Positions 47,142-57,997 of a stretch of 64,000 bases of DNA are shown piece after piece. The notes under the pieces are model-generated. The model was given only the letters and a program-made list of their open reading frames with translations. It did not search any database and was not told the DNA's origin. Every line of letters begins with the position of its first letter. Position 1 is the stretch's first letter. The stretch comes from Arctopsyche grandis. Lineage: Eukaryota; Arthropoda; Insecta; Trichoptera; Hydropsychidae. The stretch is taken from assembly GCF_051622035.1 (NCBI RefSeq), contig NC_135361.1:8933001-8997000 (forward strand). Direction: 5' to 3'. A program made the translations under genes and the position numbers.

Positions 47142-48809
47142 TTCGGTGCCAAATTCCACTTTATATCGATATGCAATTTCTGCAACATACACACAAAAGG
47201 AGAAATAAATAAACTATCTCAATAAATAAATTCAATGAAAATTCGAACGCGTTCAAATTTGTCGAGCTCGTTGCTGGTTTATTCGAATTTTACTGTTGGT
47301 AGAATCAATTAGATACGGAAAGTTTTTACTACTACGTACTACGATGTATTCAATAGATGTGCTCTTGCAGTGTGGATACAGTTTGTAGATTTATATTTTC
47401 CTTTTGATTTTTATTATAAGAAGATTAGAACCGTTTGTATCGAAGACGAAAATGAACTGACGCACGTAACACTGAACTTTACCGTTATGACCAAAGATTG
47501 TTTACACAATTTAAAATGCGTGGATATTCAATTTTTCATTTATTTTGACACTATTTATATGCATTTAGATACGTACAATTTAAGTGGATTATTCATTTAG
47601 TATAATATAGAGTGTAACGTGTAAAATTACTCAAATTTAAAACCAAACACGGAAACTATAAAATTTACCGTATTGTTTTGGTACTTTATTACAATGTGTA
47701 AAAGACAACTGATTTTTTTTTTTTTTTTTATTGTTTTACGCATCAAAATATTTAATTAATTTCGTATATATTTGTATGTAAATATGTGTTTGCAAACTAA
47801 AAGCTAACAAACAAAATTAATACTTCAACTTAATGTACATAGTATTACAACAAGAAATAATAGTTAATAAATTAAAAAATGTATTTTTTATTTTATTGAT
47901 AAGATCTTTTTATTTATAATTCAACATGTACATAGTTTATACAAAATCTAAAAATCCCAAAAACGTACAAATAAGTCGTCGATATACTGGCAAAAATTTT
48001 ATGTCAAAAATTGGATGCTTTCAATTTCATTTTTTTTAATTTCATTTTTTTAATTTGCTAAGTCAAAAAATGAATAGTGATTTCATAGATGAACTCACTA
48101 TTCACTATTCAAAAATGAATTGTGGTCACAAAATAGAGATCTTCAAACTTCTTGATTTTTGAAAAAATCGATTTTATCATAGCAAGGATTTTTGACTTAC
48201 ACTTGCCAGTATACCAAAGATATAATATAATCGAAATAAATGAGCACTTAAAATAAACAATTATTTTCTATTAAAAACAATTATTTTATTTTAACAGCTA
48301 TTAAAAACAATTATTTTATATAATTTTGTTATAATTATAGTTATAATTTTAGTTGTTTCTTTTGTTATTTGTTACATATTCATTAGAAATTTGCTACTAA
48401 ATAAATAAATCAACGAACCACTAGAATAACATTGACGAAATGCCCATTTACTATATATAAAAATATTAGTCTAACAATGAAAACACAACATCACTTTTAT
48501 TGTATTTTATTTGAATCATTCCGAAAAGGTACCGTACAAAGAAAAAAAATATTTTTGACTTCAAGCTTTCTGGCATTGTACCGACGAAATATTGTATTAT
48601 AATTTAAAAATATAAATATTCATCTCTTTTTTTAATACACAAGACAACATAAGTTCATTTTTCAATCTACGACAGCTTTTGCAGAGTTATTTTTTTTATA
48701 AAATACAATACAGATGAAACAGCGAAACAATATATAACATTGTCAGCTGAATCTTTCAAAAAGTTTTCTAAAAAATATATTATAATACAAAATCTTTCCA
48801 AAGCCACTT
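47142..48809. other. Spacer between two DM4/DM12 genes
   Basis: It separates the 5' end of the 42915-47141 gene from the 3' end of the 48810-53095 gene. A possible 5' UTR acceptor (TTGCAG on the minus strand, near 47178) lies just above the chosen ATG. A 231-bp MITE-like element (47983-48213) is the only repeat recognised. Confidence 0.55.
47983..48213. mobile_element. MITE-like element, 11-bp inverted ends
   Basis: TATACTGGCAA at 47983 is exactly mirrored by TTGCCAGTATA ending at 48213. A second block, GTCAAAAAT, is mirrored inside. A TA target site is possible. It has no coding capacity. Confidence 0.55.
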
Positions 48810-51800
48810 TCACTCCATTGATGAATTGCATTTCGGATAAAGTTCACCGCAATTTTCCCGAGACAGGTGTGCTTTGTCGTACGCCTTGTGATGCATCGAT
48901 TCGAAGTCCTTGCCGCTGTGTAATCTAAAAAATAAAGAAATATGAAAGAGAATTTGGAATTTTAATATACCCATATATTTTTATAATTTAATAAATTAAG
49001 TAGCTTACGTAAAGATTGCCCTCATTATTTCATCGAGGAAAGAACCTTGTTCTTTTTCATTATCCTGTCCCGTCTCGCAGAGCGCTTTGAGGACACAGTG
49101 TCTTCCGTCGTGACCCATCCTGCAATAAATAAATTACCATTTGACTTACCCGAATTAAAAATTCCCTTGTTATATAATATTTACATAATTTTCGGCAAAA
49201 ATTCCGCATATTGAATTATAATTTCACAAATTATTTAATGCGTCGAAATTTGTCTTAGCTCTTTGGTAAGCATTTGTTTATCAATTGAAAGGTTGAAATA
49301 TTGCTCATAAATATGAAATATATCCATCTTTGATAAAAATGTGCGAATAACTATTCAACTGTTTACTACCAGTATGCCGATTTTATCTGACAGAGATTAC
49401 GAAGACAAATTTTGCATTGCCAAATCAAAGTCAATCCATATTAGTTCCATTTGAGAAGGCAAACGGGAAACTAGATAAAAACTACTTCCTGGAAAATTTC
49501 AACCAAATCAAAGCGATAACATTACACATAAAATAAAATAAATTCACTCACCCCCTAAGTAGTCTCTCAATTTTTTCATACAGAGCACTCCTACTAACCC
49601 TGTGAAATTCGACACTCTTCCAATTCATATTTTTCGATTTTAAATAGTCTCGATCTTCATGTATTGTGTGCATCATTTTCCTATCGACTGCAGTCACGGA
49701 AGCCCTTTTAGATTTTTTATGCAATTCATCGACACTTCTTTTAGCCAATGCTGGATTTATAATGATTTTCCTACGTCTAAGATGCTCTTGACGATTCTTC
49801 CAATACTTCTTATAGCTCATATCGTACTTTTTTGCAAACTGCTTTTTGGCATTTGGTTGGATTGGCTCTCCCGTATATCTTTTATGAAAACAAAATTATC
49901 GGAAATAAACATAAAGAATCACAAAAACGTAAAATCAAGTTTGAAAAATTTATACGATTTCATTCATCTTTCTCAAAGCTTTACCTCATTTTAAAGTTTC
50001 ATCTTACATTCGATACTATTTTATCTATTTTATTGACTTCAATTACTTTTTATTTATCTTTTAAAGCTTGGACCATTGTGGCATTAACGGAATTCCTAAT
50101 GCGCCACAATGGTCAAAAATATAACAGAAAGGAAAAAAAATAATAGCTATATATAAATTAATACATATTATACATACAATTCATAAAATAAATAAAAAAA
50201 TCAAGCAATAGAATTAGTCACATAACATATTTATGAGACTGAAGAGTGAATAAAAATTTCAACTTTCCATCTACATAAATCATCGTCTCTTCCTTTTTAT
50301 TACATACCTCTTTTATGTTTCACTTACTATTACTACTAAGAAAAAAAATTGCCTATTATCCGATCGTTTTTATACTTTGCCATATTGATCATTTTGGTCA
50401 TCAATATAAGTAAAGGTATCATCCGCCATCACGATGGTGAAAAAATATCGTATTAGACGCGTTTGAAAATTCTCCCACGAAGATGTGTCTGACGTTAATC
50501 GCCCAAAATGTTTGGTACCATTGTTCGCCTACTGCGATCGCTTTGGCGTTTTCTTGGTGAATATTTCTTTTCGCCGTTATCTATCTTTGTCAGATTTTAA
50601 TTACTTGAAGCCTATAACTATTTATTTTTATATATATATAAAATGTTTAAAAAACACAAGAAAACTGTGCCTTAATCAATTTAATGAATATAATATATAT
50701 AAAAAGAGACGCGATGTAAATATGTATGTATGTATATACATATATAGAAAAACTTGGATATCGAAAAACCAAATTTTCGATACCAGGAGCAAATGTTGTG
50801 CGTAGAGATAATATTGTAAAATTTAATTAATGTATATGAGTGACGTTGCAACCCAAAGCGTATGATAATTATAATAATGGTATAAAATTTAATTAATATA
50901 ATTTAATTAATAAGTGAGGTTGTGTCCGAAATTGTAGCAATACTAGCGCCCATCTTGACCAATAGGGCGCGTTTAAAAAACCCATTTTTAGATATATTGT
51001 TTTTGTTATATGCGCATGCATAAATTAAATGTTGAGCTCCGCGTCGCGCGAATAAATACGTCGATATAAAAACGAGATATAAAAACGTACGCAATGTACG
51101 TTTGTATATATGTACATGTATTATTAATTACACTGAGCAACAAAAAATCACGTTTTTGAGTTACCAGAGCGGAGACTAGCCAATCTTTACTAAGTTTAAC
51201 CCACTGAATTCGAATATGATATTGATTTTTGTTGGTGGGCGACCGTTTACGAGATATGAGCGTTTAAGAAAATCCGCGATTTTTACAGTTTTTTGGCTTT
51301 TGCGGTCTTTAACTCAAAATTTAAGATTGTTACGCTCAGACTGAGTATTGTAATCAATAGTCAGATATTTTTTCTATTAATTGTTATATTTCATTGCTTT
51401 AAAATACTTCTCATTAATTGTCTAGCGAATTTTAAAAGTCAAAAATATATTTTTTTTTACGGATTTTTTTCCGTGCTATTTTTCATTTATTTGGCAAATT
51501 TTTTATTTCACCAGTCCGACCGCTGTACTCTGTGAGGTGGATTATATGCCATCTCGCTTGCACCTAACATATTACGCGATACAACCATATATACAACGAA
51601 AGCATTTAAATTGCAATTACCGCTTGAGTTAGTACGTTTACATAAAAAAAAATATTGAGTTAGAAAACCAATCCTTATAAACGTGGTGAAATAAAAAATT
51701 TGCTAAATAAATGAAAAATAGCACGGAAAAAAAATCCGTAAAAAAAAATATATTTTTGACTTTTAAAATTCGCTAGACAATTGATTAGAAGTATTTTAAA

Positions 51801-53095
51801 GCAATGAAATATAACAATTAATAGGAAAAATATCTGACTATTGATTACAATACTCAGTCTGAGCGTAACAATCCTAAATTTTGAGTTAAAGACCGCAAAA
51901 GCCAAAAAACTGTAAAAATCGCGGATTTTTTTAAATGCTCATATCTCGTAAACGGTCACCCACCAACAAAAATCAATATCATATTCGAATTCAGTGGCTC
52001 AAATTTAGTAAAGATTGGCTAGTCTCCACTCTGGTATTTTTTTTTTTTTTTTGTTGCTCAGTGTTATTATAATATAATCGATTTCGAGTGCGATTTCTAT
52101 TCTGATTTCGATTTTGATATCGAAGGCGGCAACCTGGGGGGTGGTGGCCGTAAGGGCGCCGGGGGCGCTAGAGGCACTAGGGGCGGTTCCCGACTTTTGC
52201 CGGTTCCCATTTTTTGCTTCGGTTCCAGATCCAGATTGCTGTTTCAGTTCCAATTCTGATTAATTATTACTATACGTATTGTAACTTTATTTTAAATCAT
52301 ATTTCAATTAGTTTCCGAAACCACCCGTTAAAATTTCAACGGGCACAACACTAGTTATTTGATATTAGTCACACACACGGCATCGGTTTTTTTTATTATG
52401 GTCATACTTATCATCCAGACAGAGTTAAAATCTAAGTCTTTGACCTATGTACATATGTATGTCATCTGTTTTTATCGCAGATAAATATTCAACAGCAAAA
52501 ATAACGGAAATTTGTCGAAGAATCGGATAAACAGATCTCGTACAAATTTTCATTGTGGATAAAATTTCATGTCTTACCGATTAATCAATACGTTTTTCAC
52601 CGGCGGTTTCGGATACTTCTCTCCGTCTTTTGTGTCTATATAAGTAATTTGCCCTTTGTCGTTTCTATGTAAAGCGTCTGCGTGATGATTAAAGGGGGAA
52701 TATGGGTCTTGAGGCAGTTGCCAGGCCAACGATGCCGTTGCTCCCATATAAAAAATATCAGCGATTTGTATATTCGTCGAATACGTCAAACAAAACACTG
52801 AAAACAACAAATATACGACTTCAATAGACAATGGATACATTTTTACATAATATAATGTATAAAGTGGGTGTGTTCTCATACCAAGTTGCAGCGAACTGCC
52901 TTCCGGAAAAACGAGATAACGTTTCCGCCTCGAGAGTGCGTTTTTCATTCCGGGTTCGTACATTTCTTCTTGTCTCTGAATCGCTTCTTGTAACGTCAAA
53001 TTGGAATTGTGCAAAACGACTTGACATCGTCCGATAACAAATACATGCACGAGGAGAAATATCTGCAAAAAACTATACACGCCCATATGCAACAT
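48810..53095 (-). CDS. Long DM4/DM12-family protein with basic insertion (328 aa, five exons)
   Basis: Minus-strand exons are 52882-53095, 52578-52797, 49552-49878, 49009-49119 and 48810-48924. They total 987 bases with consistent phases (1, 2, 2, 2). Signal peptide: MLHMGVYSFLQIFLLVHVFV. LSRRKRYLVFPEGSSLQL (about 54-71) is the basic site and FPEG motif. Exon 2 carries an aromatic stretch ending SLAWQLPQDPYSPFNHHAD. Exon 3 is unusual: about 109 residues, very basic (KKYWKNRQEHLRRRK, KKSKRAS), before the family's SRSALYEKIERLL. C262 and C268 (GRHCVLKALCE) and C316 and C323 (NCGELYPKC) follow. The protein stops right after KCNSSME, so it lacks the SLL tail seen in the relatives. Intron 2 is 2.7 kb and holds a 933-bp fold-back. 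The function is unknown to me. Confidence 0.85.
50066..50260 (-). mobile_element. LINE 3' tail with terminal hairpin
   Basis: TTGGACCATTGTGGCATTAA and TAATGCGCCACAATGGTCAA form a 12-16 bp stem with a short loop. AT-rich sequence on the 3' side on the plus strand is similar to the region following the hairpin at 1407. This is the best-preserved hairpin of the set. Confidence 0.65.
51131..52063. mobile_element. 933-bp fold-back element, CACTGAGCAAC family (copy 3)
   Basis: The arms at about 51131-51512 and 51685-52063 are inverted copies with only a few differences, ending CACTGAGCAAC and GTTGCTCAGTG. The two arms even give the same translation on opposite strands ([10 protein letters not shown], then R or K); I read this as a by-product of the palindrome, not a gene. 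The centre of about 170 bases contains GGATTATATGCCATCTCGC. TTA on both sides may be a short target duplication. Confidence 0.85.
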
Positions 53096-53668
53096 TTCTG
53101 AAATTGATTACTCTTTCCGAACGCGTTAAATTGCCACGCACATTTGCCCAAACAAAATCACTTCTAATTACTGTTGATTCAAGCTCTAAATGTATATTAT
53201 TATCAGTGGTTCACTGTGGTGAATTAACGCCGATTATTTATCATTAACGATAGTAAAAGTGGAAATTGTCACGGTTCCATTCAGTTTTGACAGTAAATTT
53301 GACAGTTGTGCGCACTGAACTGACGATATATCGTAACTTTAGCTCGTGTGACAAAGATAAAAAAATACGAAACGTTACTCTCATATTAACAGCCTTAGCG
53401 GAATAATACAGTTAGACGTAACAGATTTTTGTAACGGTTCAATGGTAGTGAATTTCTTGTCTATTCAGAGTAGTGGATGTGGCAAATACGTATTGTATCT
53501 ATTTGCATATTTAAATGTGGACCTATTCAATTATTATAAATAAATATTATTAAGTAGCTGTGGGTTTTAAATTTGTCTTTAAGACATTTCAAAATCTTTT
53601 ATGTCAAAGGATCTTTTTACATTGTATGATATAAAAATATGAACATGATATTAGACATACATACATAC

Positions 53669-54679
53669 GGGCTAGGCGTTCCAAAAAACCGCCCGAAATA
53701 AAAACCGATTTTCGGTTTTCAAATAAAAAGCCGGTTGGCCGGTTTTCACCGGTTTTAGAAAATTAAGATTTTTTTTAAAGTTTAAAATTTTTATATAGAA
53801 AAAAAATGTAAATAGTTTTTTATGAATTAAATTGAGTTATAAACATTATGAACTTTCATAAGATCATTATTTTATATTATTATTACAAATATTACAATAA
53901 ATACAATTTGTATAATATATCACAGCCGTAAAATGGCAGATCCTAAATACGCACAAATAATTAAATGATTTAAATAAGCTACTATCAAGAATATGTTATT
54001 AAAAAAATAATGTGTAACCTCGCAAAAAAACTATAATTATGGAATCGTGAATAAATATTAAGAACTGCCGAGATTCAAAGATATAGATAAAGAGATATCA
54101 AAGATAAAGACATTTCGAAGCTGTTTTTACGCATCTGTTTTAGCTTAAAAATCCAAAAACAAACCGTTGCAAATGTCGGAAAAAAATTCATTTTAAATCC
54201 ACAATAAAAGTAGGTATGTGGCCTTCCAATTCCTTCGAAGAACAATCAATTATATATCGGAAATTCCTATGCATTTTGCCATAAATCATTTAAGTTTAGA
54301 CTACTGTTTTGTTGTTGACAAGTATGTACAAGGATTTGCGATAGTAACATTTTTTTTATATACCTAAAGTTGGGTAGGTCATTGAAATTACATACTTTCA
54401 ATAATAATTTATTGGTCTTCGTCCATTACTAAATCTCAAAGAAACCGCTCAAGAAAGAAAGTGTGTACCTTTTTTTTGTTCAAAGAAATATACGCCTATT
54501 ACCTAAGAGAGTTTATACATAATTTGAAATTCATAATTGTTAATTTTGAGGAAAAAAACATTAATTAAAGAAAACCTTAAAAAGCCGGTTGATCAAACCA
54601 AAGAGCCGGTTTTCGGTTTTTTTGATAAATGGTCAAAAAGCCAGCTTTTCGGTTTCGGTTTAAACCGGCTTGGAAGCCC
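53669..54679. mobile_element. hAT-like non-autonomous element, CCGGTTTT-rich
   Basis: It begins GGGCTAGGCGTTCCAAAAAA and ends AAACCGGCTTGGAAGCCC. Blocks such as AAACCGGTTTT and TTTCGGTTT near both ends are mirrored and resemble ends of known hAT-type elements. The flanks share TACATAC, with the adjoining G making TACATACG on both sides, but the site lies in a CATA microsatellite, so the 7-8 bp duplication is only suggestive. No transposase frame is present. Confidence 0.6.
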
Positions 54680-54743
54680 TACATACGTATACATAAATAC
54701 GCATGTAAATAATAAGCCACATTTTCAAAGGTAAAATGTAGTT

Positions 54744-55170
54744 TACTAGTAGTTTTACCCGGCTTCGCTTAAACATGACTAATCTATGTAATAGTAAACA
54801 TTTTATTAAATTTATTTGAATAGTTTTATTTTATATAAATTTATTTGAATACTCATTTGTTTTTTTATTAAATTGACTGTCACTGTATGTAACTGTCTCT
54901 TTCGAAATTATATATATATATACCAGAGCCTGCGTCCCCGGAGCCTGCGTCCCCGGAGCCTGCGCCCCCGGAGCCTGCGCCCCCGGAGCCTTCGCCCCTG
55001 CCTATGACCCCTAGGGCTTCGCCCCGGGGTCTTCAAATCCTTTGAATCGAAAAAAATCGATTCGGCGCGAATGAATGGAAAAAAAATCGAATTTGTCTAC
55101 GAACTACGAACTACGAACGAAGATTACATATATACATACATACAAAGTATCTTTCCAAATTATATATTAG
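54744..55170 (+). mobile_element. Dispersed repeat (TACTAGT...TTTACCCGG family) with 15-bp minisatellite
   Basis: It starts TACTAGTAGTTTTACCCGGC and ends AAATTATATATTAG, like 42007-42640 and 62902-63122. Unlike those copies it carries five 15-bp units at 54926-55000. Confidence 0.6.
54926..55000 (+). repeat. 15-bp GC-rich minisatellite, five units
   Basis: The unit GAGCCTGCGTCCCCG is repeated five times with few changes. One frame would read Pro-Glu-Pro-Ala-Ser/Pro repeats, but the frame is not part of a longer open frame. It is strikingly GC-rich in an AT-rich setting. Confidence 0.9.
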
Positions 55171-55309
55171 AAGATGTACAATATAAAGTATCTTAACATC
55201 ATAATATAATAATTAATATTTAATTTCCCATATTATGTACATATGTATAGGTCTATGTATGTAATATGAACCTGTATGAAAAATAAACTACATACATAGT
55301 ACGTCTTTT

Positions 55310-55700
55310 AGTGCGTGATTTATCTCCTCAACTTAGGGACGCGTGCTTCTGCGGAAATTTTCAGGTTAATTCGGACGAGGGTGACCATCCGTTGCGAGAG
55401 ATATCATACCAGTTAATAGTTGCGTTATACGAGTTTAATGTTTGAGTAACGCTCCTAGTCCGCTGGTCATTTATATTAGCGGGGCTGTACGCTACACCGG
55501 TTACACCGGCGACAAAGTTAAACTTAGCCCCTTCCCAAACCATCCCGGTTAACAACTAAACTACCCGATAAATTTGCGGCCATCCCTATTGACCGACTTC
55601 TGAGCTTTACCAGGGCTGTGAACCCCAAGGGCTTTGAGCCCCAAATCATGCCGATTTCCATCGCTTCACGTGCAGATTACCGTTCTGTACTCTTGCCAAA
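55310..55700. other. Unassigned GC-richer segment
   Basis: Base composition is clearly higher in G+C than the flanks, without TA microsatellites. A 65-codon minus-strand frame (55361-55555, containing NSYNATINWYDISRNGW) and a plus-strand frame with RLLSFTRAVNPKGFEPQIMP are open but match no family I know. It could be a decayed coding sequence or transposon part. Confidence 0.3.
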
Positions 55701-56284
55701 TCAATTGGATGCATACGATAACAAATTAAGCTAGTATAATATACATATAATAGTCTTACATTCAACCTATTTATTCAGTTCTAAAAATAAAAATTGTATG
55801 CAGATAAATTTTATTTTCATATTATTATTATATTCCCCTCTAAAAAGAGTGATGTGTAAACTTATATTCCGAGTAAACCGGATAAGAGCCCTGTCGCGAT
55901 AATATTTGCATAGGATCGCAAAACTTATTTACATTCAACATAATACAACCCTCACAGAAACATCAGTACTATATCTATACATACTTCAGTTTTGAAGGTT
56001 GATAACACTAATATATAAAATAAAACGTTTACAAATAATATTCCGTGAGCTGTTTGGTCATTTGTTTAACACAATTTGGGAACCGTTAGTTAGAAATTTT
56101 CACTGATTTGTTCCACATTTCCGTTTCCAGTTTGAACTGTATCGCACTGATTTAATCTCACAAGGTGATGTTAGTTGAACATACGTGGTCAATTCGTAAC
56201 AACGGAATTTTCATTGGCGCACGGTGGCGCCGGGAAATTCGTAAAAATTGTATGTGTTTTTGCTGAAAACTTCATTTTTAAATA

Positions 56285-57034
56285 ATGATTCGTAAAGTGT
56301 GGACGTTTAGCTTGATTTTAGCATTGGTAGTTGTATGTGTTTTTGCTGATCAACAACCAAAATCGAGAGTCAAAAGATACCTTAGTTTTTTCCAAAGTTC
56401 TGTCGTCTTTGTAAGTGAAAGTGTATTAATACTAATGAAAATGAAATTAATTACTATATTCAATTTAATTCTTTATTTAAGTTAAATGTCATTTGAAGGT
56501 TCGACTCAACAGCAAACATAATATGGTGGCGGGAACCAGGATATATGCACAAGGAACGGGCTTTCGAGTAAACTTCCCAGTTCCCAAAGGGACATTTCAC
56601 AAAAGGCACAGAATACACAGACGCGACGTTTATCAAAGTTTAGAAGAACTCATTATGCAGTAAGTGAGCACCCGATATTAAATTAAATACAATTTAACAT
56701 ACATTTAATAATTATTGTATTACTTTAATACAAAGTCACGGTTACGATGGTCGAGCCTGCGTTCTCAAATCACTTTGCGAAGCTTCTAAAGTTGTTACAC
56801 CACAGTCAAATATATTGTTGAAGTTATACAAGAAAATTTTCACGTTAGTAATTTCATCAAGATATTCAATATTATTTATAATTATCATTTTCACTTTTAT
56901 ATAATTGAAATTTCAGGATTCCTGAAGGCGATGATCAAAACTATCCATATTTAGCATCCGAAAAATGTGAAGAACTAGATACTCATTGTCCAATATCATT
57001 ACTTCAACTATCGAGATTCACAGATGATTCATAA
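56285..57034 (+). CDS. Small DM4/DM12-family secreted protein (170 aa, four exons)
   Basis: Plus-strand exons are 56285-56410, 56499-56659, 56736-56843 and 56917-57034. They total 513 bases with TAA. The signal peptide is MIRKVWTFSLILALVVVCVF; SRVKRYLSFFQSSV (residues 28-41) is a basic site followed by a changed FPEG motif (FFQS). A second basic cluster is RHRIHRRDVYQSLEEL (about 79-94). C104 and C110 (GRACVLKSLCE) and C149 and C156 (CEELDTHCPISLLQL) match the family exactly. Introns are only 73-88 bases. Its last exon ends 964 bases before the end of the convergent gene at 57998. An AATAAA lies near 57187. The function is unknown to me. Confidence 0.9.
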
Positions 57035-57997
57035 TTTAATATAAGATCAAAATATTATATAAAAGAAATATTTATGTAATGTATTTATATGTATCACCCA
57101 TGTCGTTTTTATTTATTATATTATTTATTATAATTATAAAAAAATATAAATCTGTCTACTGTAATATATTTGTGTTATATTTAAAAATAAACCTATTACA
57201 ATTTTCTACATTTTGATTCCATTATATTTAAATTGTATGCACATATTAACGACAAGGAATCTTATATTAATATATTTTTACTCTTAATTATTAACATAAA
57301 AAATTTTTTATATCACAATTTTCAATGAAAATTTTGTAACTGTTATTACATATATATGTCAAAAAATATTCATACATTTAAAACTTTAAAAACATTAAAG
57401 AAACCGATCTTCCTACATATATCTCTAGACAAATTTAGACAAATTTAGATAAATTTAGACATCCATAGACAAATTTGCAGTATTTATACAAATCAGCGAA
57501 ATTCAAGGTGCTGAAAAAACACTAAATCTTGCGAGAAAATGGAAAAAAGTTTCAATGAAAATCAGATAAATTGTCAAACTCTGATAGAAAACGATCGACC
57601 TGCAATCACATATCCAAGATCTGGCTAGCAGCGACTGGTGGGATTGAACCCACGACCACTTTGTTCGAAGGCATTATTTATTTATTTATTTATAGTACGT
57701 TTTGGACCATTGTGGCATTACAGGAAGAACCGAATGCGCCACAATGGACTACATTTGATAAAGAATTATATGCTAAGCACTAGTACATACATACATATGT
57801 ATATGTATGCTGCTGATATAACTGAATGTATTAAGTGTATTATTTATTTTTAATTAAATTGCGGTGTGTACTGCTCAGTCAATTTAAAAAAATAGACGGT
57901 GGATTATTCGTTATTTATTTCTTAAATTTAAACTTAAAGTCCATAGTAAATTTAATAAATAATTTATTACTTTAATATTAACATATTCATAAGTTAG
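57035..57997. other. Convergent spacer with nested SINE
   Basis: It holds the 3' ends of two genes. AT-rich sequence is followed by a SINE on the minus strand (57553-57790) into which a LINE 3' tail (about 57670-57765) has been inserted. Confidence 0.65.
57553..57790 (-). mobile_element. SINE head split by a LINE 3' tail
   Basis: The SINE body (GATCGACCTGCAATCAC) and box B (GGGATTGAACC at 57640-57650, reverse strand) are followed by (TTTA)n and the hairpin GGACCATTGTGGCATTACAGG with AATGCGCCACAATGG at 57703-57750. The rest of the SINE head (ATGCTAAGCACTAGT) resumes at about 57769. Confidence 0.65.

Larger units (their letters stand above)
49879..52577 (-). other. Intron 2 of the 48810-53095 gene, 2.7 kb
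   Basis: The donor is GTAAGAC (minus strand, at 52577) and the acceptor ends TCATAAAAG at 49879. It contains a LINE tail (50066-50260), the large fold-back (51131-52063) and a GC-rich patch at 52120-52200. Confidence 0.75.
53096..56284. other. Head-to-head spacer between two DM4/DM12 genes
   Basis: This 3.2-kb region lies between the divergent starts at 53095 (-) and 56285 (+). It could hold promoters for both. It contains a hAT-like element (53669-54679), a dispersed repeat with a minisatellite (54744-55170) and an unexplained, GC-richer segment at 55310-55700. Confidence 0.6.

Noticed and set aside
49659-50143. Plus-strand open frames of 103-111 codons
   Set aside because: They lie antisense to the real exon 49552-49878 and its intron. 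The minus-strand frame has splice sites and family motifs; these have none.
51293-51905. Two open frames on opposite strands with almost the same protein ([10 protein letters not shown]...)
   Set aside because: They are the two arms of a fold-back element. The identical translation follows from the inverted repeat; composition is AT-rich and related copies at 5029 and 23462 do not keep the frame.
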